Shown piece by piece: positions 9,777 to 20,660 of a DNA stretch of 64,000 bases (position 1 is its first letter; every line of letters begins with the position of its first letter). Position numbers and translations under genes: made by a program. The notes beneath the pieces are model-generated. The model was not told the origin of the DNA and did not search any database. It worked only from the letters and a program-made list of their open reading frames with translations. The stretch comes from Quercus robur (lineage: Eukaryota > Streptophyta > Magnoliopsida > Fagales > Fagaceae). Where the stretch lies: the NCBI RefSeq assembly GCF_932294415.1, contig NC_065537.1, forward strand, positions 3,658,001 to 3,722,000, written 5' to 3'.

Positions 9777-11562
9777 TTTTTTTTTAAGCCAAAGGGTTCA
9801 TTTGAGCCCTTACACAACAACATGCGCTGCCCTTAGTCCTTCTTGACATGGTTCACTATCTGCCATTCAAATTTTTCCCCTTCAATGTGAAACGATTGGC
9901 TTAAAAATTTTGTGTATAATAAAAAGGTTGGTATATTTATCTATACTACTAATAACAAGATTCTCCTATTTGAGTTTCATCATTTTATGTACTAAAATAT
10001 CCTCATATAAATTCCGAAATTACATGGCATTTAGTTTTATCATATTCCCTATAAAAGACAAAAGAAAAGGTTAAAAGAGTCATCTCAAACATACTAAAAC
10101 CCACTACCCATGTTCCAAAAAAAAAAAAAAAATTCTAATAACAAAAGCCACTACGACACTATTGCAGAGAGATAATTAGAGTCAAAGAAATTATGTTGCT
10201 GCTGCAATTCTTATAATTCTTTTGAATAAGAGTATGAAATTGAAACATTGAAATTTTTTTGCCTGTTTGTTGTTGGTGCTTCTAACTATTCGAAAATTTC
10301 ATTTATTGTTGTTTTGGTTATCATTAGCTGTCTCATGAAAGAAAAGCTTTAATCAATTTGAATATTTTTAGTGGAAACTGAGCTATGGGTTTGAATTTTT
10401 TATGATTCATATGTTAGAAATTAAGATTGGTATTGATGGTGAGATAGGTTTATATAGTAGAAAGGATATTAATTGAATCATAATGGTCTCTAAGGTTATC
10501 AATTTGAAAGTTTAAGGGATATTGATAAGTAGGTTTGATTTTTTAATGATTAGAGTTTTGAACATATTGGTTTCTTCTATTAATGTTTCTTGAATGTTGG
10601 AAAATTGGATTCTTATGGCTAGATTGCTGAATAAATATATTGCTTGAAATTCATACAGATTGTCAGATTGATCGCTACTCATTCTCTCTCAATCACGCGC
10701 TATAGTCCGCCCCCTCAATCTTTGCCTTTTATCAACGCCACCACCAAGGTTTGCTACTTTCCTCTAATTTTTTTAATTTTTCTAGCCTACTTAAGTATAA
10801 AATATATGATAGTTGGCCATCACGAAACCTTCTTGAAGGTTGTCCAAAAAGGGTTTCACTATTGGGCCTATTAATCTCTGTCAAAACTATTGAAAAAAGA
10901 GGGTACTTTTCAATCAAATATTATTGGCCTTCTCTTTAAATATTGTTGCAACAAAGGACTGAGCACACATGCTGCTCATACAGTCAACTTCCAAGGAATG
11001 ATTTATAATTTATTGGTGAATCTATCAAATATCTGCGAAATTTTCTCAATCACTAAATCAGTTTTGCTTCCGACCATTATGTATAATATTTTATCCTTCA
11101 AAATAGTCAGCATTCATCATTAAGTTTACTTCCAATCAACAAAAAAGTTCGTACATACCTCATTATGAGACATCCATAGGAAACATGGATAAGTAGAACT
11201 CCCGTTTATTGCTAAGAACAAAAATTTTTTCAGTAGAACATCTTTGTCCAAGTTTCCTTGAGTGTACAATTTGAAAAATATTACTTTTGTTAGGTGCTTG
11301 AAGAAGTCGTCCTTCCTGTGCAAATAGAAAATTTGAATGGAATAGAATTTGTTTTCCAATTATAACTAAATGACTATAATCTTAAGTATGGATGGGAAAT
11401 CTACACTGTCAAGAAAGTCTTTGAATCTTTTGAAAATACTGACAAAGCAATTTAGCTTGATAAAATGTCAGAAGTACATATTTTTTAATATAGCAAAATT
11501 ACAAATTAGATATTTAATTTTTTTATGTTGTAATACATTTATCAACTTGTTTTATTGTCAGG
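9777..11562. other. Intergenic DNA without a supported gene
   Basis: The sequence after TCTATACTACTAATAA at about 9941 resembles the 5' end of plant Helitrons, but I found no matching hairpin plus CTAG end. Long frames here are AT-rich and lack known motifs. Confidence 0.45.
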
Positions 11563-11690
11563 CTTACATTAGTGATACTTCAAATGGATGTAGTAGCAAC
11601 TTATCAAGTGAACAAGGTGGTGATTCTACAAAGTTTCAAAAAGTTGATGTTCAAAGCAACAAAGGAAGAAGATACAAGAAACACTTTATA
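11563..11690 (+). other. Exon-like segment of unknown origin
   Basis: A T-rich tract ending in TTGTCAG precedes an open stretch with a more balanced codon mix: SDTSNGCSSNLSSEQGGDS, then a Lys/Arg patch NKGRRYKKH. A long T-run follows. It may be a gene fragment. I do not recognise the family and found no partner exons. Confidence 0.3.
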
Positions 11691-12549
11691 AAGTTTTTTT
11701 TTTTTTTTTTCAATTTATTTGAAATATTGATTAAGTACTTTAAATTTGTGTTTCATACATTTTATGGATAACTGAGGATGTTAAAGATTTAATACTTAAC
11801 TGAGTTTTACGAATAATAGTGAATTCGTTGATAATGAAAGTGTAGACTTGGGCCTTTTTCTTTCTCTTAGCCCATTTGGGAGCCTATTTCTTGTAGGCAA
11901 AATTAATTTGGGCCTCCAAATACAAATTTTACCTTTGTGGCTCACAAAATAAACATGTGGGTTTGGATGGATTTGTACATAGAAGCCCCAAATTTACATG
12001 CAAAAGGTTAGCTTTAAAAATAAATAAAATAAAATAAAATAAAATAAAATAACTCATTAATGGTAATGCCGTAATGGATCATGAGAGTTGGCTTCCTGAT
12101 CATATTAATTTGTTTTGGAGAATGTGAGAAAACCCAACACCACCAATCATATTATCATATATAATGTATATTACGAATCTAAAGTAGAAGTTAAAGAGAG
12201 TTTAATCAAGAATCCGAATTTTGAATTTTAATATTTTTGCCAAGTGTCATTTTAATTGTCTTATTATATAATACCAATTGTTTTTATATTATAAATTCAC
12301 TCCAATGTAAAACCAAGTGTCTGTCCAATTATAATTCAATTTTGTTTCAATTATCTTTACATACAAATTTATGTATCTACAAATACTGTTGCCAAAGACT
12401 GAACCAGAAATTTTTGTGATACGTACTGTAGGTAGAGACTGATTTTAGAACTAGAGGTTCAATCTTTACATGCAAATTGATTTCAGACCTAGAGGTACCT
12501 AGAGTCTACTTTGGGTGAGACTGTGAGAGTACCACATTGATTAGATATG
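11691..12549. other. Intergenic DNA
   Basis: It contains an (AAAAT)n microsatellite at about 12020-12051. Nothing coding is seen. Confidence 0.55.
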
Positions 12550-12873
12550 CAGGGTCAAAATGAGAAAATGCTCCTTTTAATTTAGAAAACAATTTAGCAA
12601 TTTGCCCATCTTTACAAATTATTTAACAAAATGTCCCTATTTTGAAACTTAATTTTAACAAAATTGAGTTCTATGTAAAACTCAATATTCTCATAATCAA
12701 GGTATATATATATATTTTTTAAGTAAAATTCGACATTGCTAATGTTGAGTTCCACTTAAATTTTCAAAAACATTCAAGTGATAAAATATGGGTATTTTGT
12801 TAAAATCAAGTTTTACAAATAGGGACATTTTGATAAATTGTTTCTCGAAAATGGGTGTTTTCCCATTTTGGCC
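12550..12873. mobile_element. Fold-back MITE with 7-bp flanking repeat AGATATG
   Basis: The ends are imperfect inverted repeats: GGTCAAAATGAGAAAATG at left, CCCATTTTGGCC at right. Internal halves also mirror each other (AAAATTGAGTT... against ...AAATCAAGTTTT). AGATATG occurs directly outside both ends (12543-12549 and 12874-12880), as expected for a target duplication. The superfamily is unsure. Confidence 0.65.
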
Positions 12874-12934
12874 AGATATGGCAGTGCTATAAAGTTCGAG
12901 TGCTAGTTGAGATCTCCAGCTAATAGCTTGATTA

Positions 12935-14024
12935 GAGCATTAGCATTGGAAAATGCTAATGCTATCTTATTTTACCATTCTAAAAACTCACTTTATCATT
13001 ATACCATCTTATTTTACAAAACCTCCACATCCCAAAACTCTATTCTTATTAAAATATTATTTTTTAATCTTTCTTTATTATTTATTTCCAATTGTCACAT
13101 TATTTTTTCTCTCTCTCATTTCTACACAATAAAATAATAAATCCCCCATGACCATCACCCACGGCCACCAAAAATCACCACCGCCATGGCAACCCTCACC
13201 ACCACCACATCAATCACAAATCCACCACCACCAGGGAAAAAAAAAAAAAAAAAACCAACGCCATACCCATACCCACGACCAAAACTCATCATTGAGAGAG
13301 CCACCAACCTCTCTTTCTCCCTCAACCTCTAGCACCGGCCAAAACCCATACCCAGCGGCCAAACCCACGGCCAAAACCCACGTCGATTGCTGATCCACCT
13401 CAACCGCCACCAACCCACAAAAACCACAAACACCGAACCAAGGAATGATGAAACCCAGCCACCCACACCACCAAAAATGAAACCCATGCATTGATCCATG
13501 AAACCCATACCACCAAAAATGAAACCCAGCCACCGAAAATGAAACCCACACCATGGAAGATGAAACCCAGCCACCGATCCATGAGTCCTACGCCACATCT
13601 CCACCATGGAGGCTTGATTCAAGGGAAGATAGAGAGGAAAAAAGAAGAAAAAAAGATGATCACGGTGAATGATCACGGTGGATGATCCGTGGAGCTCCGT
13701 TGGTGCTTACCCATAGGTTGATGATCACAGTGGAGCTTTGTTGATTGTAGAGAAGAGGGAGAAAGAGAGGAAAGTGAGTGTGAGATAGAAAGACAAAGAG
13801 AGATGGGAGACCGTGTGATGAGAGAGAAAAAGCAGGAATAAAATATTAGTTTTTTTTTTAGAATTGTGCTACAGTGCAATTCTACCTTTGGAATTGCACT
13901 GTAGCACTATTGCAAATTTTTTTGCAATAGTTGGTGTTTACAATTCCGGATGTGGGAGGTTTTTGGGAGAAAAATGCTAAATGAAGCTTAGATATGGCAT
14001 TTGCAATTCCAGATGCTGATGCTC
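12935..14024. mobile_element. Harbinger-like non-autonomous TIR element, 1,090 bp, TSD TTA
   Basis: The left end GAGCATTAGCATTGGAAAAT mirrors the right end, which reads GAGCATCAGCATCTGGAATT on the other strand. TTA flanks both sides (12932-12934 and 14025-14027), the usual PIF/Harbinger target duplication. The interior carries no transposase. It has a C/A-rich stretch (about 13150-13440), tandem GAAACCCA-type repeats (about 13455-13580), and a purine-rich run (about 13620-13830). Open frames across it, such as the Trp/Phe/Gly-rich minus-strand ones, come from the repeats and are not genes. Confidence 0.8.
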
Positions 14025-14329
14025 TTATTTATTTGGATGCTCTAAAACGGTGTCAGAGTCTGGTTTGTTTTCTTGTTGGACCATGTCCCAGCCCATTTGT
14101 ATTTGGGTCTTGTACGTAAGATGAAGTTTTTGAGATTCACAATTGGTTAGATGTATTTTGGTACGAATTTATGCATTTGTTGGGCTTCCACCTAATGGAA
14201 CTTTTGGATTGGATGCTTCAACAATTTGTTTAACAATGTCATGTAAGCATGTAGGGTTGGCCCATTATTAAACCCATGGACCCAGGGCATTTTATCTTAG
14301 CAATTTATACATAAATCCGACCACCTTAA

Positions 14330-14684
14330 TGCCCTACTTGATAACAAGCCCACGTTACCAAGCACGGCAAAGTCTTCATATTTTGATGCCAGCAAGAGTG
14401 CAGTTAAGACCAACCAACTGCATTACATTCTTCTTTATTGTAGCTTTTGAGAGCTATCTGCCTAACAATGTCACCATGAGATACAGAGTTTCTTCCATTA
14501 AAATGAAATTTGAAGTGTACCTGTCAGCGAAGAAATTGAGCAAATCATCAGAATACATTAATAATTGATACGGGAAAAGAAAAGAGAGAAAGCAAGAAAG
14601 AAAAATATGTGCCTCAATTAACCAATTGACCAATATACAGCGCATACCATTAGTGTGGATGATTTGTCTAAAAATGACTGCCAT
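14330..14684 (-). pseudogene. CYCB3-1-like: Cyclin box fragment (B3-type cyclin), inverted relative to the other pieces
   Basis: Minus-strand reading gives GMRCILVNWLIE (about 14648-14610), a short intron-like gap ending in CTGACAG, then VHFKFH, MEETLYLMVTLLGR (about 14505-14454), KKNVMQLVGL, and, after a frameshift, LASKYEDF. This is the heart of the cyclin N domain: the MRxIL(I/V)NWLIEVH motif, the ETLYL helix and the ASKYE motif. It contains stops and frameshifts. Mitotic cyclins activate CDK1-type kinases; this piece cannot. Its orientation is opposite to the N- and C-terminal parts at 14850-15290 and 17845-18236. Confidence 0.8.
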
Positions 14685-14696
14685 TTATAGTTGTCC

Positions 14697-14849
14697 TTGA
14701 TTCTAACAATACACCTTTGCCTTGCTCTCCAGAAAAGGCTTATTCTTAAGCTATTGAGGTTTCGTCTTAAAGTGGCTACTCCTTTAATTGTGTGTTCTTG
14801 TTAAGGTTTCTTAAGGTTGCTCAGTCAGACTCAAAAGGACTTCAAAATC
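14697..14849 (+). repeat. Copy 1 of a ~150-bp segment repeated at 17,552
   Basis: GATTCTAACAA, TTGCTCTCCAG, GTTTCGTCTT and GCTCAGTCAGACTCAAA occur here and at 17552-17700 in the same order. It probably derives from an N-terminal exon of the cyclin gene, because it directly precedes other N-terminal cyclin sequence. That origin is inference. Confidence 0.7.
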
Positions 14850-15290
14850 GAAGAACATATCAAATATTAACAAGTCAACATCTGTTGTTGCAATCTCCTC
14901 TATGAAGCAAGAAGAAGGAGGAAGCAGTGACATCTTCTATTTCTGAGAATGCTGCAGTTGTGGTTCCACATGAAGCCACTCAAGGACAGCTTCCATCTGA
15001 TGGCAATGGCAACCCAAGTACGGTATTAGATGTCATTTCCATGAAATTGAAACTGAGGAGATCTTATACATCTTTATTAAAGGCAGGATCAAAGGTTGAG
15101 GCATACTCATTATATTTTACTAATGTATTTACCATTTTCTTGTGAATTTCAATTACAATTGGTATTATGTTGCAGTTACTGGAGGAATGCTGTGAAGTTA
15201 TGAAGCTGGAAAAGCGAAAGAATTGATGACAATTGCAATCAACTAGAAGTTGCTGAATATGTTGATGAAATCTATTGGCAAAGCTCACTT
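14850..15290 (+). pseudogene. CYCB3-1-like: N-terminal exons of B3-type cyclin pseudogene
   Basis: One segment (about 14915-15100) encodes a Ser-rich N-terminal stretch, SSISENAAVVVPHEATQGQ then KLRRSYTSLLKAGSK. After an intron ending in TTGCAG at about 15174, the next gives LLEECCEVMKLEK and ERIDDNCNQLEVAEYVDEIY. The last part is the conserved lead-in to the plant mitotic cyclin box. The frame then stops (TGA at about 15297) exactly where the cyclin box should follow; that box lies inverted at 14330-14684. CYCB3 is preferred from the overall wording of the C-terminal part. The subclass should be treated as likely, not proven. Confidence 0.7.
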
Positions 15291-15364
15291 TGCCAATGAG
15301 TTTAGCCGTTTAGGTATGACAAATGATATTTTATAAGGACAAAGTTCAGCTAAAAAGCTGGTTG

Positions 15365-15742
15365 TAGGCTACAACCTTACTAAGTAAAATCAATATTACT
15401 CCATATTTTAAAAATATAATCATTAAATTGTATATTCTTTACGCTTTTAATATACATATCAAATTTTGTGTCAATCAGATATTATTTACTATATGATCTA
15501 TAAGCTTATATTTTATGCAAAATTTTCAACTACAAAAACTTACAATTTAAACAATTTATTGATGACATAACTATTAATATTTAATTTTTTAGAAATTTTG
15601 CAAGTATAAAGGATATAAAAAGAAGATATAATTCAATAGTGGACTTGTCAAAATTTAACTCCAATAAAAAGATATTGAATATATTGAGTAACTAAACATT
15701 GTCCAATAGACGCATCTTGGCTACAAATTTTGTTGTAGCCAA
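15365..15742 (+). mobile_element. GGCTACAA-ended MITE, copy 2
   Basis: It runs from GGCTACAACC to GTTGTAGCCAA and shares interior blocks with copy 1 at 9019-9368 in the same orientation. Confidence 0.7.
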
Positions 15743-15748
15743 TACTTA

Positions 15749-16091
15749 TTGGCTACAACTCTACTCAATATAATTTTATTATATGTGAATTATGACAAAT
15801 CTACTATTATATTAAATTTTCTTCATGTATTTTTTATGCTTACAAATTTTTTAGAAGATCAAAAATCAATAACTACGTTATCAATCAAATATTTAAATTT
15901 TAGGTTTTTTTAGTATAAAATTATGCATAAAAAATAAGTTCATGGATTGAATATTAAATAATATCTTATTAGCACGAAATTTGATATATGTATTAAGAAC
16001 ATGAAGAAAAGTTAAAATTTAAAATATTTAATTATGTTAATTTTTTTTATTGAAAGTTATAACCTTAGGTTAAAACCAAATTTGTAGCCAA
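15749..16091 (-). mobile_element. GGCTACAA-ended MITE, copy 3, inverted
   Basis: It begins TTGGCTACAA and ends TTTGTAGCCAA. Its interior is the reverse complement of copy 2 (TTATCAATCAAATATTTAAATT against AATTTAAATATTTGATTGATGA-like blocks). It stands only a few bases from copy 2, giving a large head-to-head inverted repeat. Confidence 0.7.
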
Positions 16092-16175
16092 ACATTATCC
16101 TTTTTTAATGCTTCCAATGAAGATGTTCATAATTTAATTTTCCTTCCTTCACTCAAAATATAACCAATAAAAAAT

Positions 16176-16218
<43 letters not shown>

Positions 16219-17551
16219 AACAACAACAACAACGATGTTATTACCCAACTTAAGCTTACTTTTCATCATGATTGAGAAATTACAATTACAATTAAATTGA
16301 TCTAATTATAGACTCATCATAATTTTTGTAATGGACAAGTCCTCCCTATTTTATTGGAAAAAGAGAAAATTCATTGCAAAGTTTTAAATAATGTGATATT
16401 AGATACATTTTTAAATTTGTAATATTTAATATGAACTAGTCGCGATGGAAAGAGGACTCTAGAGAGAGAGAAAATGAACTACATTTGGATCCAAATTAAT
16501 ATATGAAAACACTATTGACCTAAAAATATAAATGATTATTGTTCTACACAGATTTTTCTTTTCTTTTTACAATATGATCCCCTCCGAGATGATCCACCTA
16601 AGGCACGTGTTTTAAACCAAGATGAAAAGTTTTAAGTGTGATAACAATATTGTGAGATGAATCTTAGGGCCTATTTGGTTGAGGATGAGATAGGGAGGAT
16701 AGAAAATAGATGAGAGAAAACTAGTTTTATGAGTGTTTAGTTGGAGAGAAGGTGAGGATGGAAAATTAGTTAGGCTCAGGTTTTTCTCCCTTGTCCTACC
16801 AAAATTCTAACCTCCTAACTTGGGGAAAAAATAGAATGAAGATGAATAGTTGCATCAATGGCTGCTTTTCCAATTTTTTTTCTTTCTTGAGCGTGGACCT
16901 GCTGGTTGCTCTCTCTTGTTCCTTTGATTTAGAAATTTCATAAGGAATCAATCATTTTAGAAAAGAAAACTGGTTTGACTAGCCAAATCACTTGAAATTG
17001 ACATCAAACCAAATTGTTGCAATGTCACATTAAATCCACAGCTCAAGATTGCCATCCCCTCAAAGATCGATGTAGCAACCAAAAGCCATCTCTATTAAGT
17101 AACTAGCAAAATACAAACTTTAGATGTTCCTTTGAACCTCTATAAAGCCATGACTAAGAAAATACATAAATAAATATTTACCTACCTTTGACTAGTTTCA
17201 TTTATGCTATCTTTGCTCAAAACCAGTTCCTTCTTATAAAACAACATATTTATAAGAAGATTTCGATAGAACAAGTATAGTCTTGTCTCTCTCCTTCACC
17301 ACATCCCTCTAAAATTCCCAACCATTCGTAGATGTGTAATATATAAAAGTAAAAAATATTTGGAACTAGGTTTTCTTTGTTGTTAAGTTTTAAGTTGTTT
17401 TTCAATATATATATAGTTAATTGAGATTCAAAATATAATATTCATTATAGTACTTAAAGAAATAACTAAACATGGGAGATTTAATTAAAAAATAATGATA
17501 TTACTTGAAAGAATAAGAAAGAGATTGATGATGTGGCTACTCTAACAAATA
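16092..17551. other. Intergenic or intronic DNA within the cyclin pseudogene
   Basis: It holds a long A-run (about 16180-16217) followed by a CAA repeat. GGGCCTATTTGGTTGAGGATG at 16670 resembles a MITE end. No exon is recognised. Confidence 0.5.
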
Positions 17552-17700
17552 ATGCTTGATTCTAACAAATACACATTGGCTTTGCTCTCCAGGAAAGTCA
17601 TATTCTTAAGCAATTAAAGTTTCGTCTTGATGTGGTTACTCCTTGTGTGTTTATGTTAAGGTTAATTTCTTTAGGCTGCTCAGTCAGACTCAAAGGTATT
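17552..17700 (+). repeat. Copy 2 of the ~150-bp segment at 14,697
   Basis: It matches 14697-14849 with scattered substitutions and small indels. Its position, upstream of the C-terminal cyclin exons, suggests that two broken copies of one cyclin locus were joined here. Confidence 0.7.
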
Positions 17701-17844
17701 TAGTAGCTTTTAAAAGTCTGCTCTACTAATTGTTAGTAAATGCGCAGAATGTGTGTTTAGTCTGGAGTCTAGAGTCTGGATTAGATATGCTTGCAATTCT
17801 AAATTTGCTAATTGTTAGTATCTCTTTGTGGACATTGCTCCCAG

Positions 17845-18236
17845 CTTGAACACCTGACATTCTACCTCATCAAACTCTGCTTAGTTGAATATGAAGTTCT
17901 AATGTCTAAGCCCTCATTGCTATGTGCATCATCTCTCTATGTTTTAAAATGCACCCTGCACCTGTCTCCAGCTTGGATCCCTCTGCTTTGTAAACAAGCA
18001 TGCTATGAAGAGTCCCAACTCAGGTACTTTTCAAGATTCAGTACCTTTTTTACTTCTTACTTTCCTTAGAATCTCAAATATGTTTATTTGATTGCTGCAG
18101 GGATTGCGCAGAGATGATCTTAGGATTCCATAAAGCTGCTGGAAAAGGACAGTTGAGAGTTTCATATGAGAAGTACACGAGGCCTGCTCTCAGTGGTGCT
18201 GCAGCAATAAAACCTTTAGATAGGCTTCCTCTTTGA
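17845..18236 (+). pseudogene. CYCB3-1-like: Last two exons of a B3-type cyclin (C-terminal domain)
   Basis: Exon 17845-18023 (after CCAG, before GTACTT) encodes LEHLTFYLIKLCLVEYEVL, KPSLLCASSLYV, SPAWIPLLCKQA and CYEESQLR. Exon 18101-18236 (after CTGCAG) encodes DCAEMILGFHKAAGKGQLRV, YEKYTRP and KPLDRLPL, then a stop. The split Arg codon joins in phase. This is the cyclin C domain and C-terminus of plant mitotic cyclins, most like CYCB3. Both exons are open, with good splice signals. No cyclin box precedes them in the same orientation, so they most likely belong to a dead gene copy. Confidence 0.75.
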
Positions 18237-19473
18237 TTTGACTTGTGTGGATAGCTTCTCTCTGTAATTAGATCGTCAAAACCTAATGATGTTGGAAAAT
18301 ATGCAGGTAATATTTTCAGTTCTATTTGAATCTTTTGCATGACATACATACGGCTTTTTATCACTTCTGCACATCTTAAAAAGCATTTTTGTTCCCAAAG
18401 TTAATCTTGGACATTCTCAAAATTATTTCTTGGAAGCTCCTTGATTTGCCAGCTGATGCTGCCCAGTGTCATGGTAAAATTGGTGTTGATTTTTTATTAC
18501 GCAGTTTACATATCAAGTATTGGTCAGATTTGGGAGTTGGATTAGAATACAAGTCCTTCTACGGACACAACTATTTCCACACCCAAATTCACAACACGTA
18601 CTAGCAAAATGGAAAGGCTCCAAGGCAGCCATCACTATCAGTTGTGTCCTAGAGGCGGATCCTTGATTGTGAGTGTCAACAAACATGTTCCCTTAGATTG
18701 TTTGGGGATGTCAATAGCTTGAGTAAAAGGGCAAAACAGACTTGAGTTATGTAGGCTCGATGTATTTTGTGCATGTTTTTTATTTTATAAGCTTTGGTGG
18801 CAGAAAAATTAAGTCTAAACTAGGGGAGCGTAAAACCCCACCCCGTTCAGCTCTCCTCTCCCCCAATCCAAACACAATTACTAATTCTCTCTAAAAGATT
18901 ATTAGAGTTTGTTCAAACCATACATATGCTTGAATTATTATAACACCCATGAAGATTTGTATCTGCGTGGAATGAGTTTCTCATAAGTTTGATTATCTTT
19001 TTGTTTAATTCTACGTTGTCTTTTTTTTTTTTTTTTTTTTTTTTTAAAGGTTTGTGATGCAGATTGGTTAAGGAAGAATAATTTTTTTTAATATTTTATG
19101 TTGTTTTCTCTTTCCTAATGGAATTAAGATTTTAATTGTTTTTATTTTCTTAGTTAAATTGTTTTTCCTTTCTCAAGTAAAAGTAGGTGTATTATTTTTT
19201 TTTTTTTAAAAGAAGTAGGAGAAATTCTATTCCTATTATTTTGCCTACTAGCCTAGTGTTCTTGTAGAACTTAGGTTTCGTAGAAGAGTTGTAGTAATTG
19301 TGTGTTATAGATTCTGCTTCTACATGCCTACGTTGCATCAGTTAAGGTTGTTTGATTATGTGTAGAATAATTATGGCTGTGATTTATCAATTGCTGCTTT
19401 AAAGTTTGTTGATGATATAGGTTTAAGATTTTAGATTGTAAAAGTTAATTTATGAATTTATATATTGGTGCAG
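18237..19473. other. Intergenic DNA after the cyclin fragment
   Basis: It may include the old 3' UTR. A long T-run lies at about 19020-19045. No gene is recognised. Confidence 0.5.
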
Positions 19474-20328
19474 CTACTGGTGGGACAAAGAAAGCTGTTT
19501 CAAGTAGCACTACTCTAAAGACAAGGAAGCTCGATAAGGAAACAGAGGGGAGAGGCTCCCCTCCCGTTTAAATATCTCCAGTTTTCTCCCAATTTTTAGT
19601 AGATGAGTGACACGTGGAAAAATAAAAATCCAACGGTTAGAAATAGAAACCATCACTTTCTCATTTTTTTCTTGCCTCTCTCCTTCACAACAAATCACAC
19701 AGTCACCGGCAACACAAATCCACCACTGTGACCCATGAAGCCGCCAAGTCTCTGCTGATGCCAAGTCTCTGTCGTTGCCTTGCCACCATTAAAAGTGACA
19801 GCCGTTGCAAGTACAAAACCATGAGCAATCCGAGCCTCCCATCAGATCTATGAGTTTTCATAATTCCCTTCACAAAACCAACACCACAGATCCCTTAACC
19901 AACCTCCGATATGCAAAACCCAGGAATCCGGTCTCCATGTTCCACTTCACGGGCCGCCACGTGCCGCCCGAATTTTCTGACCACCGATCGACTCGTTGTC
20001 GCCTTTAGCCGCTGCTTCAGTGCGTCGTTCTCCAACAATGGCCACGGCGAATCTCCACCACTGAGGCGCCTGGATCTATTTGCTTTGTGTTATGACTTTT
20101 CGTCTCCGGCAAATTCCTAGGCTTTGTTGGTGGTGATATTGGAGAGAGAGAGAGAGCAGAATGTGATGTTGGAAACTGGAAAGAAAAAAAAAAAATTCTA
20201 AGGTTACCGTGTATTTTTTAAGGCCGTTAGATGTTTTATTTTTCCACGTGTCACTCATCTACTTAAAAATGGGAGAAAACTGGAGGTATTCAAACGGGAG
20301 GTGAGCCTCTCCCGAAACAGAGAACCTT
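19474..20328 (+). pseudogene. Exon-like segment split by a Mutator-like element
   Basis: TTGGTGCAG precedes a frame reading TGGTKKAVSSSTTLKTRK then LDKETE (19474-19547). Removing the inserted element restores continuity with AACCTTGCTCTTAA followed by a GT (about 20323-20336). It looks like a short Ser/Lys-rich coding exon with intron borders. The gene family is not recognised. Confidence 0.4.
19548..20313. mobile_element. Mutator-like (TIR-MULE) non-autonomous element, 766 bp, 9-bp TSD
   Basis: The ends form inverted repeats of about 80 bp: GGGAGAGGCTCCCCTCCCG at left mirrors GGGAGGTGAGCCTCTCCC at right. The match continues through TCTCCAGTTTTCTCCCA and ATGAGTGACACGTGGAAAAA. GAAACAGAG lies directly outside both ends (19539-19547 and 20314-20322), the 9-bp duplication typical of Mutator. 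The interior is GC-richer than its surroundings (about 19680-20110), as in Pack-MULEs that carry gene pieces. I could not name a captured gene and see no transposase. Confidence 0.9.
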
Positions 20329-20660
20329 GCTCTTAAGTATATTTATATTTAAGATTTTTGCTTCCGTTCCATATATTTCGGAGGAAACATTTTTCGTATT
20401 TTATGTTATTTGATAGAGTGAAAAATAAAAATAAAAATTAGATTTAAAAACAAAACAAAACTTTCCACCCGCATGTTCAGATATATATACACACACTAGA
20501 AATATATTATAATTTAGAAATATATGTGTGTGTTCTTTGAGTCAGTTTTGAGAGAGACGATGACTCTGTATGTATGCATGCATGTAGATTGCGTGATATT
20601 ATTATTTGGTTTCCATGAATAATTCATATTATAAAATTGTTGAATAATCAGAGATGGAAA

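Noticed and set aside
9938..10710. Possible Helitron (TCTATACTACTAATAA at the left)
   Set aside because: No GC hairpin with a CTAG end was found downstream, so both boundaries cannot be supported.
13148..13676. Overlapping long frames on both strands, His/Pro-rich and Trp/Phe/Gly-rich
   Set aside because: They arise from tandem GAAACCCA-type repeats inside a Harbinger-like element. No start context, domain or splice structure supports a gene.
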